A stretch of DNA of 64,000 nt, from assembly GCA_036785705.1 (NCBI GenBank), contig JAWUZG010000056.1, positions 12,882,501 through 12,946,500 of the forward strand, read 5' to 3'. This document shows positions 1 through 11,800 of this stretch, one piece after another. Within the stretch, counting starts at the first letter, position 1. Each line of letters starts with the position of its first letter. This DNA is from Acanthornis magna. Its lineage: Eukaryota > Chordata > Aves > Passeriformes > Acanthizidae. The position numbers and the translations under genes are program-made. The notes under the pieces were generated by a model, which saw only the letters and a program-made list of their open reading frames with translations, was not told where the DNA came from and searched no databases.

Positions 1-1271
1 CTCTATGTCTGAAATACATCATCAGCAGCCTTTCTCCCATGGAAAAAAGGCTAGGCACTAATAACCAAATTCTGAAAGTTTTTTAAAGGTTTTTTACAAT
101 TTTTTCTTTCAAATAAGATGCTTTTTATGGTTACTTTCTCTCTTCAGATGTTCTCTCTTCCTGCAAAAAAACTCGCAATTAATGATATCTATTTGTGGTG
201 ACACTCATCTTGTCCTGTACATTGAAATCCTACTGGCTTTGTACATGAAGTTATTAAATCCATAACCCTAATATATTCAGACTATTTCAAACCAGGACAA
301 AGCATTTCCCTCTATACCCACCTCCTACCTAGCGAGGTCAGGGAGTTTAATTTCCCAAACAGTACTTACTGAAGGATGGTGTTTACCCCGCAGCACTTCT
401 GGGAAGCTGTACATATTCAACACATCAGTAACTGCAATCAGTTAAGTGTTCTATCTAATCTGATGGTCTCCTGTTTATCTGCTTGAAAACCTGGCTCACA
501 ATCTCACAGCAGTCCTCACACTCCCAGGGGAATTGCTCTGTATCCTGGTGATCACAGACACCCTCTGCCAACATTAACCAGCTCCTAGAGCACCACCTCA
601 GAAAGCACACATAACCAAAAATTAACCACAGCTCTGGGTTTCACCACTCACTTTTAATAAGAAAAATGAAAAGACTGTTTCCTCAAAGGTTTTGTCAGAA
701 TATTACTTCCAAGTTATTTTCAAAGTGATCTGTTTACTAGTGATACAATTAAACTCTCTAAGCTTTTCATACCTGAGCCTTAGATCCTCCCTAATTTTTT
801 CTCCCTTTTTTCCCCCTCACTGCAACATAAACAAGCCATAATCATTACTCATACCTCAAAATATTCAGTTGTGGTTTTCTAGATAGCTTATTTTCTCTTC
901 AGTAATTTAAAATAGAACATCACAGTCCTGTATTTACATTGCATACATCCTCAGGATACATATTAAATTTTGATTTCTAGACATAGAGTGTAACAATCTG
1001 TTCCATTTAAATAGCTGCCTTTAAATGCCACTGAGAACAGCAAATAGCCCTACTTTTGACAGCACTAACAACTATGTTCTTTAGAAAGTTACAGTGCACT
1101 TGTAATTATTAAGACAGACATGATTATATGGCACCTGAAAGAAATGCTGTGTTTGGGATACCACAGTAACAAGACTAATCCTTAATTATGGATATTCTGA
1201 AATTGTGGATGTCATTGGAATTCATAGAGATAGATAACTAAGAGCAAGGCCCAGGAACTGCTTGCTGTGGA

Positions 1272-1343
1272 GGGACAGTGCGTGGCTGGGGAAGAGCACA
1301 GTTGTGTCTCAGCTGTGGCTCTTCCCCAGTCACACGCTGTCCC
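1272..1343. repeat. Long-stem inverted repeat (about 30-bp arms)
   Basis: The left arm at 1272-1301 (GGGACAGTGCGTGG...GAGCACAG) pairs with the right arm at 1313-1343 (CTGTGGCTCTTCCCC...GCTGTCCC), with three transitions and a one-base bulge. They are separated by about 11 nt. Weaker complementarity continues outward (GGAACTG near 1255 against CAGTTC near 1361). It lies within an AKAP13 intron and has no recognised family. Confidence 0.8.
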
Positions 1344-1734
1344 AGGCTCTCTTCTGCTCCCCAGTTCATCCAACCAAATGGCTGAGTACCCTCTGCCTGT
1401 CCCAGCAGGAGAAGGGAGCCCAAGGACCTCTGATGTCAGCAATCTTAGGTGCTCCAATCCTCAGGTCTGTGGCTGCGTGTGTTTAGTGACAGCAGATGAG
1501 TTCAACAGCCTCAGCAGACAGAGCTGGATGGAATTTTTAGCAGTCTCTCTGCCCTCTGGGATGTGTGACAGCAGTGAACCCCTGCACTCTGCCTGAAGCC
1601 TGCTCAGGGCTGGGTGCAGGCAAAAGGAAGGAGAAGCCTCTGCACAAAGCCACCCCCTCCTCAAAATTCAGCTGGAGCTGTGCTCAATGGTAGATCCTGT
1701 ACCCAACTTCTGCCTGCAGAAGGGATTACTTCCT

Positions 1735-2377
1735 TGTAGGCTTGCCGTCTGTGGGATTCAGTGGTTTGTTTCGGACGGTCAGGACAGAGACGAGAGATCT
1801 CTGGACTCAGGTCTTAGAGCATGAGGTTTATTGTGAAAGGGCGTGGGTGTAGGAGACCTGCCAGGAGCTGCCAGACACAGCTCAGAGCAGGTCAGAGACG
1901 TAAGAGAGAGAGAGAGAGAAGAAAGAAGACAGAATACAGAATAGAGAATAGAATAGACTAGAATACCGTGGTTGCTGTTTACAATACAATAAATCATCTT
2001 CTGTGCTGAATATTCTAATTTTCACTAACCAATCTAGAACAAGCTACAAATCCTACAACATTTACATACAGCCTATGAGAGTCATTGCATTACCATATGG
2101 CGTTATATTTTAAACTCTAAAAACTGCTTTTTGGACCCTCTGCCGAGTTGGTAGGGTCTGCTCTGACCCTTGGACCTGTCTGCAAGCTGAAGGTATTGTT
2201 TAATCAAAAGGGTATTACCTTCAGTGGCCATACCATTGTTTTCCAGTTATTTAGTAACTGGGGTTTGGTATCTCCAAGCTTGTCTTCATTTCAATCTCGC
2301 TTATAGTTTCCATATTCTCAGCATCTTTTGGCAGGTAATAATATTTATAAGGCTTTCCTATTTCATCCTCCCCAACA
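1735..2377 (-). mobile_element. Solo LTR, ERVK-type endogenous retrovirus
   Basis: This is a 643-bp solo LTR read on the minus strand. It starts TGTTGGGG and ends CCTACA, giving the canonical TG...CA termini. It is flanked by perfect 6-bp target-site duplications CTTCCT at 1729-1734 and 2378-2383. A 6-bp duplication is the usual signature of bird ERVK-class integrations. An AATAAA polyadenylation signal lies at 1832-1827 on the minus strand, about 90 bp from the 3' end, which fits an R/U5 arrangement. An AG-type dinucleotide run occurs near 1900-1920. No primer-binding site, gag or pol sequence adjoins it, so the provirus was reduced by LTR-LTR recombination. It lies sense to AKAP13 within an intron. 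Exact subfamily not assigned. Confidence 0.85.
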
Positions 2378-4745
2378 CTTCCTAAGGTCATTACTTCCTA
2401 ACTTTTGCTGAAGTTAGACTCCTTCAGGCCTCTGCAAAATCGACCTTGAAGCATGGCTGACAGCAGCAGCGTCCTCTGAGCAGCAGTTCCCCACCAGGCT
2501 CTCTCTCCTCCGGGAGCTGGCGGAGGCTCCCGGCTCGCTCCTGCCTCAGAGGTTTTGCTGAACAGCAGCGTTTTGTTTCCAGCCCACAAGAGCCCATAGA
2601 GACGTGCCAGCTCCGAGGCAGCACTAAACATCTTTCAAGAAGGGATCTGACATTTTCTTTTGTTCTCATTTCTATAGTATTTTCTCCTTGGAGAAGGTTA
2701 TTTGAAGTTATCTGGTGCTGACATTTAGGGAAATGTGAAGCATGAATTGGGATAGCTGTTCATAGGTGGTGACGCAGCGCAGGACAGGGTGTCCCACTGC
2801 TGGTGCTGGCCAGAAAGTGCCTAATTGTTCAAATGCTCCTGCAGTTCCAGTCTTTGCAGTGCTTTTCTCTCTCCCACACACAAATTAACACACAAGGAGC
2901 TGAAGGGTGCTGTATTTTAGCACGGAGGTTTTTCTAATCTAATGCTCCATCAAAAATCAGGAGTATCTCTTCCATCTCACTCTAGCAAAAGAGTTTCGTG
3001 ACCAAAAGGATGCTTATGCATGCAAATCTTCCCTGTCCCACTCACAAAAATTCCCCCAAATTCCTTATGTATAAATATCTCACTGCAAAAAAACCACCAG
3101 ATAACTCTGCCTCTGACAAAAAGGGGAACATTTTATAGCGCTAATATTCTTGGATGAAATTTGCATTTAGTGCCATTACATTTATTTGCTAACAATACTA
3201 TCTACAAAACCCTCACCACAAGTTGCCAAAACACTCAAGAGTTACAGAATTTGGCACTACAGAGCTCCCCCTTCTCACTGTGGATGCCATGGGTGCTCCA
3301 CAGGTCCATTAACATTCAGAGCCCTGCAAAACCACAACTTCCAGGCACACAAGCACATGCTGAGCAAACCAACATAAATCTTATGGCCTGGTTTCCCTAA
3401 GTGCTGATTTTCCAAAGAATAATCAAGGTCAACAAGAGAAACCAGATCTCAGCCTCCCTGCAAAATCAGCAACAACTCAGAGTTTCAAAGTTTTCGTTAA
3501 GATCGCTGAGACCATATTGTTATCACTTCAACCAGAAATGTCTGCATTATCACAACGTTTTTCAAATGCAGAAAGAAACATCAGTGACTTCCACACAGAG
3601 GAAAAGAATACCAAGTGTTTATCTCCTTGTAAACATATGACAGCTGCTGAATTTCTATCTAGGAGCTATTAAATATGATCAAATATTTTAATGTCTGCTA
3701 ACATGAGAATTGCCTGTCCTTGTATTCAGGTTTACAAAAGCAGTCAGCAAGCTGGAGAAAAATAAAGCAGGAAAATGTCCTGTGGAAAACCCTGCTGCAG
3801 AGAGCAGAACTGAGTGTGCTGTGCCGAGCAAGCCACATCCCTGCCCTACTCAAGTGTTTGTGCCATTGCATTCTATAAAAGATAACAGATGTCTCACAGT
3901 CACATTCCTGAAGTGAAACTATTTGCCAAAATACCCTGAAAATTTACAGCAAGGATTTGTACATACTGGAACTAGCCCCACAGTATACCTCCTGATACCC
4001 CTCTGCGACAAAATTAGCAGAGCTCCAAAACACAGACACACCACAGCATCCAGAACACCTCAGCACTTCTGCTTCAGGAGCCACCAAAGACTTTGGACCA
4101 GCCTTTTTTTATAAGCTTGCAGTAGCCCTCACTGTTGTGGTTAAGGGTCAGGTTTTCCCACCCTTCCCTTCTTTTATTTGCAAAATTGTCCAGGCTTATT
4201 TTGGGGAACTGCTGTGTTACCCCAGCCTGTGAGCAACCAGGGATGTGATAAAAACCCTCAGGGGAAGAGCCCTAAGTTCTCCAAGAAAAATCAAATGTAT
4301 TTTTCATGTTACAGTCGCTTTGCACCTGCGCTGTAAAACCAACATTCACCACAAGCACCAAATTTGTGGCACAGGGTATTTCCAGGAGCATCAGATACTC
4401 TGCACTCAGGGTTCTTTCAGCATATAGCGCTATGCTGATACACACACCCCTGTCACACACACACAAAAACCGTTTCTGGGTATATGTGAAAATCCTGACT
4501 GTCAGCTCATGCTATTTCACAAGAAAAGACACAGAGAAATCATGAATCTGTGCTTGACATATTTTAAGGTGGCTGAAGGGCAAGGCATGGGATGTGGATG
4601 CACATCTCATCCTGTCTCTGAGCACAGAGGCCACCACACCTTTTGGAAGGTCCACAGCAGATTCCCAAGGCAGGGAACCCTTTTCTCCCAGGCTTTTTAG
4701 CTCTCTCCCAACCCTTGAGTCTCACTGTGCCCCAGAGGTACTCAC

Positions 4746-5042
4746 CGCTCAGGGACTGGTCTGCTCCCAGCACGTTCCATTCTGCCGGCAGCTTCAGGTG
4801 TCGAAATGCCAAGGCCACTTTCTCATCCAAAAAGTCCACGTCTGCAGCAGGTGGCCTTGACCGGTCCAAGAAGCGAGTGAAATTCAGCGCCTGCTGGTTG
4901 CCAGCACAGGTGGCCAGGAACTGGGCAGCATCGTAGGCTTCGTCCTGGACAAACTGGAAACTCTCTTCTGCCACCACCAGAACAGGGTGACCTTCTCTAG
5001 AGGCACAAAGTGCCACCTTCACTGTCTCACAGCAGTCATGGC
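4746..5042 (-). CDS. AKAP13: AKAP13 third coding exon (residues about 61-159)
   Basis: This is the longest AKAP13 exon in the window (297 nt). On the minus strand the acceptor ATTTTGCAG is followed by GC CAT GAC. The split codon G|GC restores the Gly of the recognised PGHDCCETVKV junction. The reading frame stays open to CTG AGC G, ending at donor GTGAGT, which leaves phase 1. Landmarks that I recognise from human AKAP13 include VQDEAYDAAQFLAT, NQQALNFTRFLD and AFRHLKLP with EWNVLG. The first is followed by the variable Pro-rich linker RSRPPAADVD. The encoded stretch is a conserved cytosolic N-terminal region of unassigned function that leads into the ankyrin-like repeats of the next, unseen exon. 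Reading further upstream in the same frame (to about 5130) is intron, shown by the AG acceptor and poly-Phe low complexity. Intact, with no stop. Confidence 0.96.
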
Positions 5043-5799
5043 CTGCAAAATAAAATTCAGGCAAATGGTAAAAAAAAAAGAAAAATGGCATGGGCTGAAG
5101 AAACACAACTGAGCAATTCCTTTGACACACATACTCTTCACATTGAATAAAGTAAAACCAAGTTATTGAGGGTCACAACTCTAAAATAACACTATCTTTG
5201 GAATTTTTATGTATCATCAGAGATAAGTATTTCTTATAGACTTTAAAAGGAAAATATGTATAACTCTTCCCTGCCCCAATATAAACTAAGGATTATAAGC
5301 CAGACAGGCTATTTATATTCAACAACAAGCAAACTCAAAAGTTTTAAGTAATTTAAGTAAAGATTTTGCTAACATACCAAAAGCCAGATTATATGGACAA
5401 ACTCTTCTTTTCCAGCTCCGCAGGACTCCAGTAACACATCAGAAACTAAAATCTGAGTGCTGCAAAACCACATACTCCAAATGCTGTCACAACACTTGGC
5501 TGGCGCTGAAAACTTGGAAATTTCACCTAAAACAAAGACCTAAATGGCTTTGAGAGCACGACCTGCCTGGGCATGCCCTGTGTGTGCTCACTGCTGCACC
5601 TGCCCCTTGCATTTGGGTTCACACGACAAAACTGAGCTGCTTCTGCTAAATACAAACATGGAAATGGCCACTTTCCGCATTTACAAAACAAGAGGGTTGG
5701 AAGTTTGATAACTTTATTATTTATTTAGGGCAGGAGAAATAGGAGAAAGGAGGCCCTGGCATGGGAGCAATTTCATTGACTCAGAAACTTGAGGGGGGA

Positions 5800-5833
5800 A
5801 AAAAAAACCAAACACCAAACCAAACCAAACACC
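5800..5833. repeat. A-rich and (CCAAA)n low complexity
   Basis: A run of A followed by short CCAAAC-type units. Intronic, between coding exons 2 and 3 of AKAP13. Confidence 0.8.
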
Positions 5834-7959
5834 TTTTTGGAATTTTAAAAGGAAAAATATACTATGTGTCCAACACAACCAGAACTTGCAGTTGTCAGAC
5901 ATGCCCCTTCAATAATAAGGTTTGTGTTTCAAGTTCACAGTGTGGCACAGTTTCTTATTCCAGCCTCAGACTGACGTCATGGCTGTTTTTGCCAGAACAG
6001 CATGGACCCTGCACTAATTACTGGAAAAGCTTCTTTTTGCCCATGACCTCAGCATACTACCACATTCATGAAACCCTGCTTAATTAAATACAAAATGACG
6101 ATTTATTTTTAAAGGCTTGAAAATTCAATTTAAACCCCTATTTGTGGTCAGTGGGAAAGTTTCCTTCTTCTGTTAGGGCCTTTTGCTGTTGATTTCCCTG
6201 ACAAAAGAGAAAATATGTCCCTGATCTTCATGGTCTTTCAGCCAACCTCACAAATCTGTTCTGAGGCTTTTGGCATCTGTACAGGTTTTGTCTGCTGAAA
6301 GAGGCAATCCTGAAGTTAATTGAAAGGTCAAAACTGCTATTAGGACACTGTGGGTAACACCAAAATTGTCAGAGATGAGGCTGTGGCTTCCTAAGGAGAG
6401 CAAATGCAGCTGGAAAGGTATCAAAGACAAGTGGAGAAAGGGAAGAAAACACACATGGATGCTTCTGCAACAGCTCAACACAACCAGGATGCTCTGAAGC
6501 TGAAAGGTGAGAAAACTTCTTTCCTCCAGCACCAGGTACCTATTAGCAAGAGGAGGAGGTGAAAGCTGAAGGAATAGATTTACTAGTCGTGTTGTTTTAA
6601 AGAACAGGGGTAGGAAGAACAACTTCTACTGCTCTTGAAAATACTGCATCTGCATTCGAATACACCACTGTGTTAGTACTCAGCAGCTCCGATGAAACCC
6701 AGTCACAGATTCTGCTCATCCCTGCAGGAAAAGCCCCAAATGCTCAAGGGAGAAGTGGGGGGATGATGTAACTTTGGGGGAACTTGCCTTTGAGGCCATT
6801 TAGGACTGTACATCACTCCCCCTACACCTTCTGGCTTTGCTGATCTTCCTAATGGCATCAAATATGGAGCAGGTAAGACATTAATTTTGTTTACAGCCTC
6901 TACAAAAGCAGTGATCTCTATACACGCTGTGAGAAGACTGTGCCAGTGCACAGGGGCTGACTCAAATCCTGAGAGCTGGGGTCTCCCTACTGCAGAGCAG
7001 TGGAAGCTTGCTAGAATGTGGAGTTTAAATTAAAAAAACAATAAATGATTCCTTAATAGCATGAGAACAGCTAAACCTTTGAGGTTTTAAGGTTTTTTTA
7101 ATTATTTTCGGCTTATTCCCATAAGAATCCCATCTGCAGAATAACCTAGAATACGACTACTCTGCCAGCAGACTTTCAGGATTGAAGCAGCAGGCAAAAA
7201 CGGCCCATGAGCAGCTACAGAGAAACCATTTGGGACAGTCACTTCCTCGTCACAATGCCAAACAACTCTGCTGTGGGACAGCAAAAGCTCCTCCATGGAG
7301 ACAACAACTCCAGAAACCTCAGTCAAGACATGTGGCGTCCTTAAAGCAGAACATCGTGGATGTACACCAAGTTCCCTGCACGGAGTGTGTCAAACACCAG
7401 CTGCAAAATGCAACACAAGGCAAGGTGATAAAAAGCCCATGTCCTGATGTGTGGCCAACGAGGATTCTGCTGAAACTTCACCAGATATTGAATGCAGCCT
7501 AGAAGAGAAAGTGACGGACCTGACGATCCGTTTTTATCTAAGAGGATCAAAGAAGCATCGTGCTAAACCCTAGGGAATGTTCTTCAGAAGGGCAAACGCT
7601 TGCAGTGCTTTGATGTTCTGCTTCCTCACATCTGAGAAGATGTCAGACGTGGGGGTAAGAACATGGGACAGGTTCTGACTTTTGGCAAGCTGTTCAAATG
7701 AAGGGGGAGCCAGTATGGAACAAGAGCAGACAACACTAAAAAGATTGCTCAAGAGGTCTCTGCCCCCTGCTCTGAAACTGCTACAGGAACAATGTGAGCA
7801 AACGTGTCCCCAGTAAAGGAACCTTCTGAAGGAACCATCAGTGGGGCAACACTTCTCACCACATCAAAGACCCAATGGCCTGGGGTAATATCTGAACCTC
7901 TACAGCCCCGGTCAGAACGGAGTTAAGCTTTCTGGCACTCTCAGGAGGTAAGTGGTTAT

Positions 7960-8085
7960 CACTGCAAAAACAGCCCAAATCTGTTTTCACGAGGTTAAGT
8001 AACTTGCCCACAATCACACAGAGTTCCAGGCAGTGCCAGAAGAGCCAGTGCTGCTCCTGTGCCGCACCTTTCTGCTCCCTCTGGC
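7960..8085 (+). mobile_element. MIR / CORE-SINE relic
   Basis: The segment GAGGTTAAGTAACTTGCCCA at 7991-8010, followed by CAATCACACAG, closely matches the conserved 3' core of MIR-type SINEs. Downstream text (GCAGTGCCAGAAGAGCCAG) is compatible with the adjoining MIR region. MIR copies are ancient and scarce in birds, so the boundaries are approximate. Confidence 0.65.
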
Positions 8086-8198
8086 GGAACAGCAGGACTT
8101 CCTCTTAACTTGGGTTAAGCACCAAGTTATGCACTTTGCAATAACCAGGCTGCTCAGCTATGGACTGCTGTAACCCCCTCACACACCTGCCCAGATGT

Positions 8199-8254
8199 GG
8201 AACAGAAAAATGTCTGATATTAAAAAGGAACAGAAAAATGTCCGACATGAAAAA
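8199..8254 (+). repeat. 28-bp tandem duplication (two units)
   Basis: Two adjacent 28-bp units start GGAACAGAAAAATGTC at 8199 and 8227 and differ at a few sites (CTGATATT versus CGACATGA). They lie 26 bp from the target-site duplication of the ERVL-type LTR. Confidence 0.85.
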
Positions 8255-8284
8255 GGAAAGAAACCAAAACCCTGGGTATGTCAG

Positions 8285-8860
8285 TGGGCTGGTTTTGGTG
8301 TTTTGGTGGGTTAATTTTCTTTGTAACAGCTAGCGTGGGGCTGCTTTGGATTTGTGCTGGAAACAGTTTTGATAATGCAGGGATGTTTTCCTTCTTGCTG
8401 AGCAGTGCTTACCCAGACCCGAGGCCTTTTCTTTTTCGCACCCCACCCGACCAGCGAGCAGGATTGGGGCACAAGGAGTCAGGAGGGGACACAGCCAGGA
8501 CAGCTGACCTCAACCGACCCAAGGGATATCCCAGACCATATGGAGTCGTGGTCAGTGCATAGAGCTGGGGGAAGCAGGAGGAAGGGGGGACATTCAGTGT
8601 GACAGTGTCTGCCTTCCCACATCACCATTACCTGTGATGGAGCCCTGCTGAGCTGGGGATGGCTGCACACCTGCCCAGCCATGGAAAGCAGTGACCTAAT
8701 CCCTTGTTTTGTTTGTTTGCATGTGGCTTTTGCTTTACCTGTTAACCTGTCTTTATCTCAGCTCTCAAGTTTTCTCACTTTTACTCCTCCAATTCTCTTC
8801 CTCACGGCACAAAAGGCAGCTGTGTGGGGCTTAGCTGCTGTCTGGGATTAAACCACGACA
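8285..8860 (-). mobile_element. Solo LTR, bird ERVL-like family (copy 1)
   Basis: This is a 576-bp solo LTR on the minus strand with TG...CA ends (starts TGTCGTGGTTTAATCCC, ends ACCAGCCCA). It is flanked by perfect 5-bp duplications GTCAG at 8280-8284 and 8861-8865. Five-base duplications and the TCATGGTTTAACCCC-like start fit a widespread neoavian ERVL-type LTR family known to me from bird genomes. It shares long stretches with the LTR at 62804-63382. One shared example is the segment reading CCATATGGTCTGGGATATCC (8524-8543 region, minus strand). No internal retroviral sequence is attached. It is in the sense orientation inside an AKAP13 intron. The short ORFs on both strands here are LTR sequence, not genes. 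Confidence 0.88.
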
Positions 8861-11800
8861 GTCAGGAAGAGCAGTGAGCCTATTTATAAAGGTTTGCGTT
8901 TTCATAGGCTGAAAACACATGTAACTGAATAAATCACACAGATGAGTGCACCCCAAAGAAGGGAGGAGAAATCTCCATGCTTTAGAACACAATCAGGTTC
9001 CCAATACTTCCCAGCACTCCTCCCGACTGCCTTCAGTCTTCTCTAGAAATCAGGCCCTTTGGCCAGAATAGCAATCAAAATGATGAAATACTCAATATTG
9101 CCATGCTGGTACCATCCAGCAGTGTCCTTGTTCAAGTTTTAACTCTCCTGACAAAACACAACACTGTTTCTCACTAGCTGACATCTCAAGCTGCATGGCT
9201 ATGCTTCCCTGCTTCATACTTTTTTTTTTGCCAAAGTACGAAATACGGTCATTTGTATGCTGTCTTGACTGTGATAAAAGTCAAATAACCCATTTCTTAA
9301 CTCCAGCAGCATTGCATTTTATCCCATTTCTCCTTCTGCTCCTCAGTTACTCTAAATCTAGCTTGAAAACAACTCATGACTTGGAGATGTTTTAAGAAAT
9401 ACCAACATATCACAGGAAAAATACACAAATTAAAAAACTATTTCAGTCTATGCAGAGATGGATACAGCAACTAATTCAGCTATGATAAAGCAAATTCATC
9501 ATCTACCCATCAAACCATGCTTTAAAATTATTTTAAATGAGACAACAGCTCCTGAACTGAAGAATTTCTTACGGGGAATGAATGGGGACACTTAATGAAG
9601 CTTGCTCTGGGGAAAATACAAGAATGAAAAATGAAGACATGGTGCTCTGGTCTGCCTGTACTTCTCCCTGAAGAGATGAGATGCATCAGCATGATAGCAC
9701 TGCTTCCTCTACATGATAACGATGCAGATCAATGAGCAGGAGAACAGGGGGAGATTTCTGAGCTGTAAGTCATTAGCAGAAAAGTTAATGTAAAGCTTAG
9801 ACAGGTCCATCTAATTGCTACCTGTGCCTGGGATCTGGGGTGCAGTTAAAAGGGCAGCAGCCAAACTCTTCAGACTTTTTCTCGTTAAACAAGGCCTACA
9901 TGGAGACAAAACACCCCTAAACAGAGCTTTATTAAAAGATGATTTCATTTCCTACTCCTCCAAAAGTGGAAATCCTGTCCAAACCTCCTATTTTCAGAAT
10001 TCACATTGGAGCTATCAAACAATGGGCCCCCAGCCTGGGCAGCTATTTAAAGCCCTGCTGGAAGCACATGTTTGGGTTTGCTTGGTAGCTGACTAAAGAC
10101 TAATTGCATCCTCCCAGTTACCATGGTGGAGCTGGGTTGAAAGAGGTCTTATAGAGAGATTTAAGCAGGACAGGAAAACCAGACATAAAGGTTGTAAACC
10201 TCATGGAGTATGTCAGATTTGCGTCCAAGAGATCATGCCATCTGGTGGCTTATGGAAAAGGAAGCCAAGGGATCTCCTGTGACCATCCAAAAAGTGCTTC
10301 TTTTCTGCTTCAGAAATCCTGGGTTGTGGTTCTGAAAATCAGAGCCCATCTTTGAAGTGCATTTGTGTAATGTGCAGTTACTGTATTCACTCTTGCAACA
10401 CAGGAAGCTTTATGAAATACCCAGGCACAGCAGCAGCAATGGACAGGAGCCCTTGCTTTTCCTTTTAAACCTTCCACTGGAGAGGAGAGAGAGAGATTGG
10501 AGAGAGGCTAAAGATTTTTTAAAGGCCCTCTACACACTGCAGATGCCCTGAAAACCTAGAGAAGTCTAAGACCCCACACATTACATCTTAAATAATTTCA
10601 ACACAGATTCAATCACTTTTTCCTGTGACTGATGTCATCTAGTACTGGCATCATTTCCTTTTAATTACACTGCCTCAAGCAATTAAATACACCGAAGAGG
10701 ATGAACTGCAAAAAGTCTTCTTGGCTATGCTGTTTTAGTCTATTTTAAGGGTTTTTTTGTTTCATAATTAAGAGTATTTTCAAATCCACAACTGGTATTG
10801 CCAAGTGGCCATTTGTTATGCAACTTGTTTACCCTTCTGGTCTACTAGTACAAAGATTGTAATTCATGAAATACAGCTTTTTCTATGAAGAGTTGTTTCT
10901 TAAGGGAAAACACAGTCTGTGGTAGAAATGAATAAAACGTAACCATATGTAAAGGATTTCACAGTAAAAGAAAAGTTTGAAATGAAGATATTTCCAAGCG
11001 AACCGAAATTAATTTTTGCCTATCCTTTTAAGTAGCAGAAAGAAAGAAGAAAAAAACAAACCAAAAAACAACAATTCTGAGAGCTATGAAATTAAGAACA
11101 AGTTAAAGACTGAAGCTGCTTCTCTGCATTAGCTTAGGCAGGCAGAGAAAGCTTCCAGTGAGTCAAGGATTTGGAGTCAAGGGGAATGTGTCAGCCCTGT
11201 GGAAACTGCTGGCAAGCAGCTACCAGCAGACAGACAGTCTCTCAGACCCTTTTTCTACTTCCAGTTTTGACTCTCCTCCCCTTTGAAAACCACACAAGGA
11301 TCCTGCACCTTTTGAGCTTCAATGAACATGAGAAAAGCGATTTTGGTATTACAGAGCTCGGAGTGATACAACACATTGCAACCGTACTGACCAAGGCAAT
11401 TACATCTCACAAAATTTACTTTTTGTTTTGGTGACTTGGCTCACAGACAGGGCATTTCTTACCCTTCATTTATGTGACCAGGAGCTGCTGCAGCTCTGGA
11501 TTTCTGGACTGCCTCCCCCTATTTGAAATTTCATTTCAAATTTCCCCCATGTCTCCCACACATTACAGACTACCAGTTGTCAAATGCGAAACAAAATACA
11601 CGCCCAGTCATATAGCTGCTATGATGAAGGCACCCAAACTCGCACTAGAAGCACCACACAAATATCTTAGCTCCCAGCACCATAGTTCCTCTAAGAAAAT
11701 TTTCCCAAATCTCCCCAAGAGCTTCCCGATGCTCAGAAGCCTCCATTGGCCACAGCGAACTGTGGTTGGGACTTTTGACTCATGTGGACAGTGATGAGGT

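Larger units (their letters stand above)
1..4745 (-). other. AKAP13: AKAP13 intron after the third coding exon (partial)
   Basis: This is the 5' part of the intron that begins with GTGAGT at 4745-4740. The next exon is beyond the left edge. I see no coding exon here. It contains the ERVK-type solo LTR at 1735-2377 and a long-stem inverted repeat at 1272-1343. The remainder (1-1250, 1350-1734, 2384-4739) is unremarkable intronic sequence with only short chance ORFs. Confidence 0.85.

Noticed and set aside
5043..5130. Upstream extension of the exon-3 reading frame with an in-frame Met
   Set aside because: The frame passes an ATTTTGCAG acceptor and a poly-Phe stretch. The split-codon join to exon 2 shows that the exon starts at 5042.
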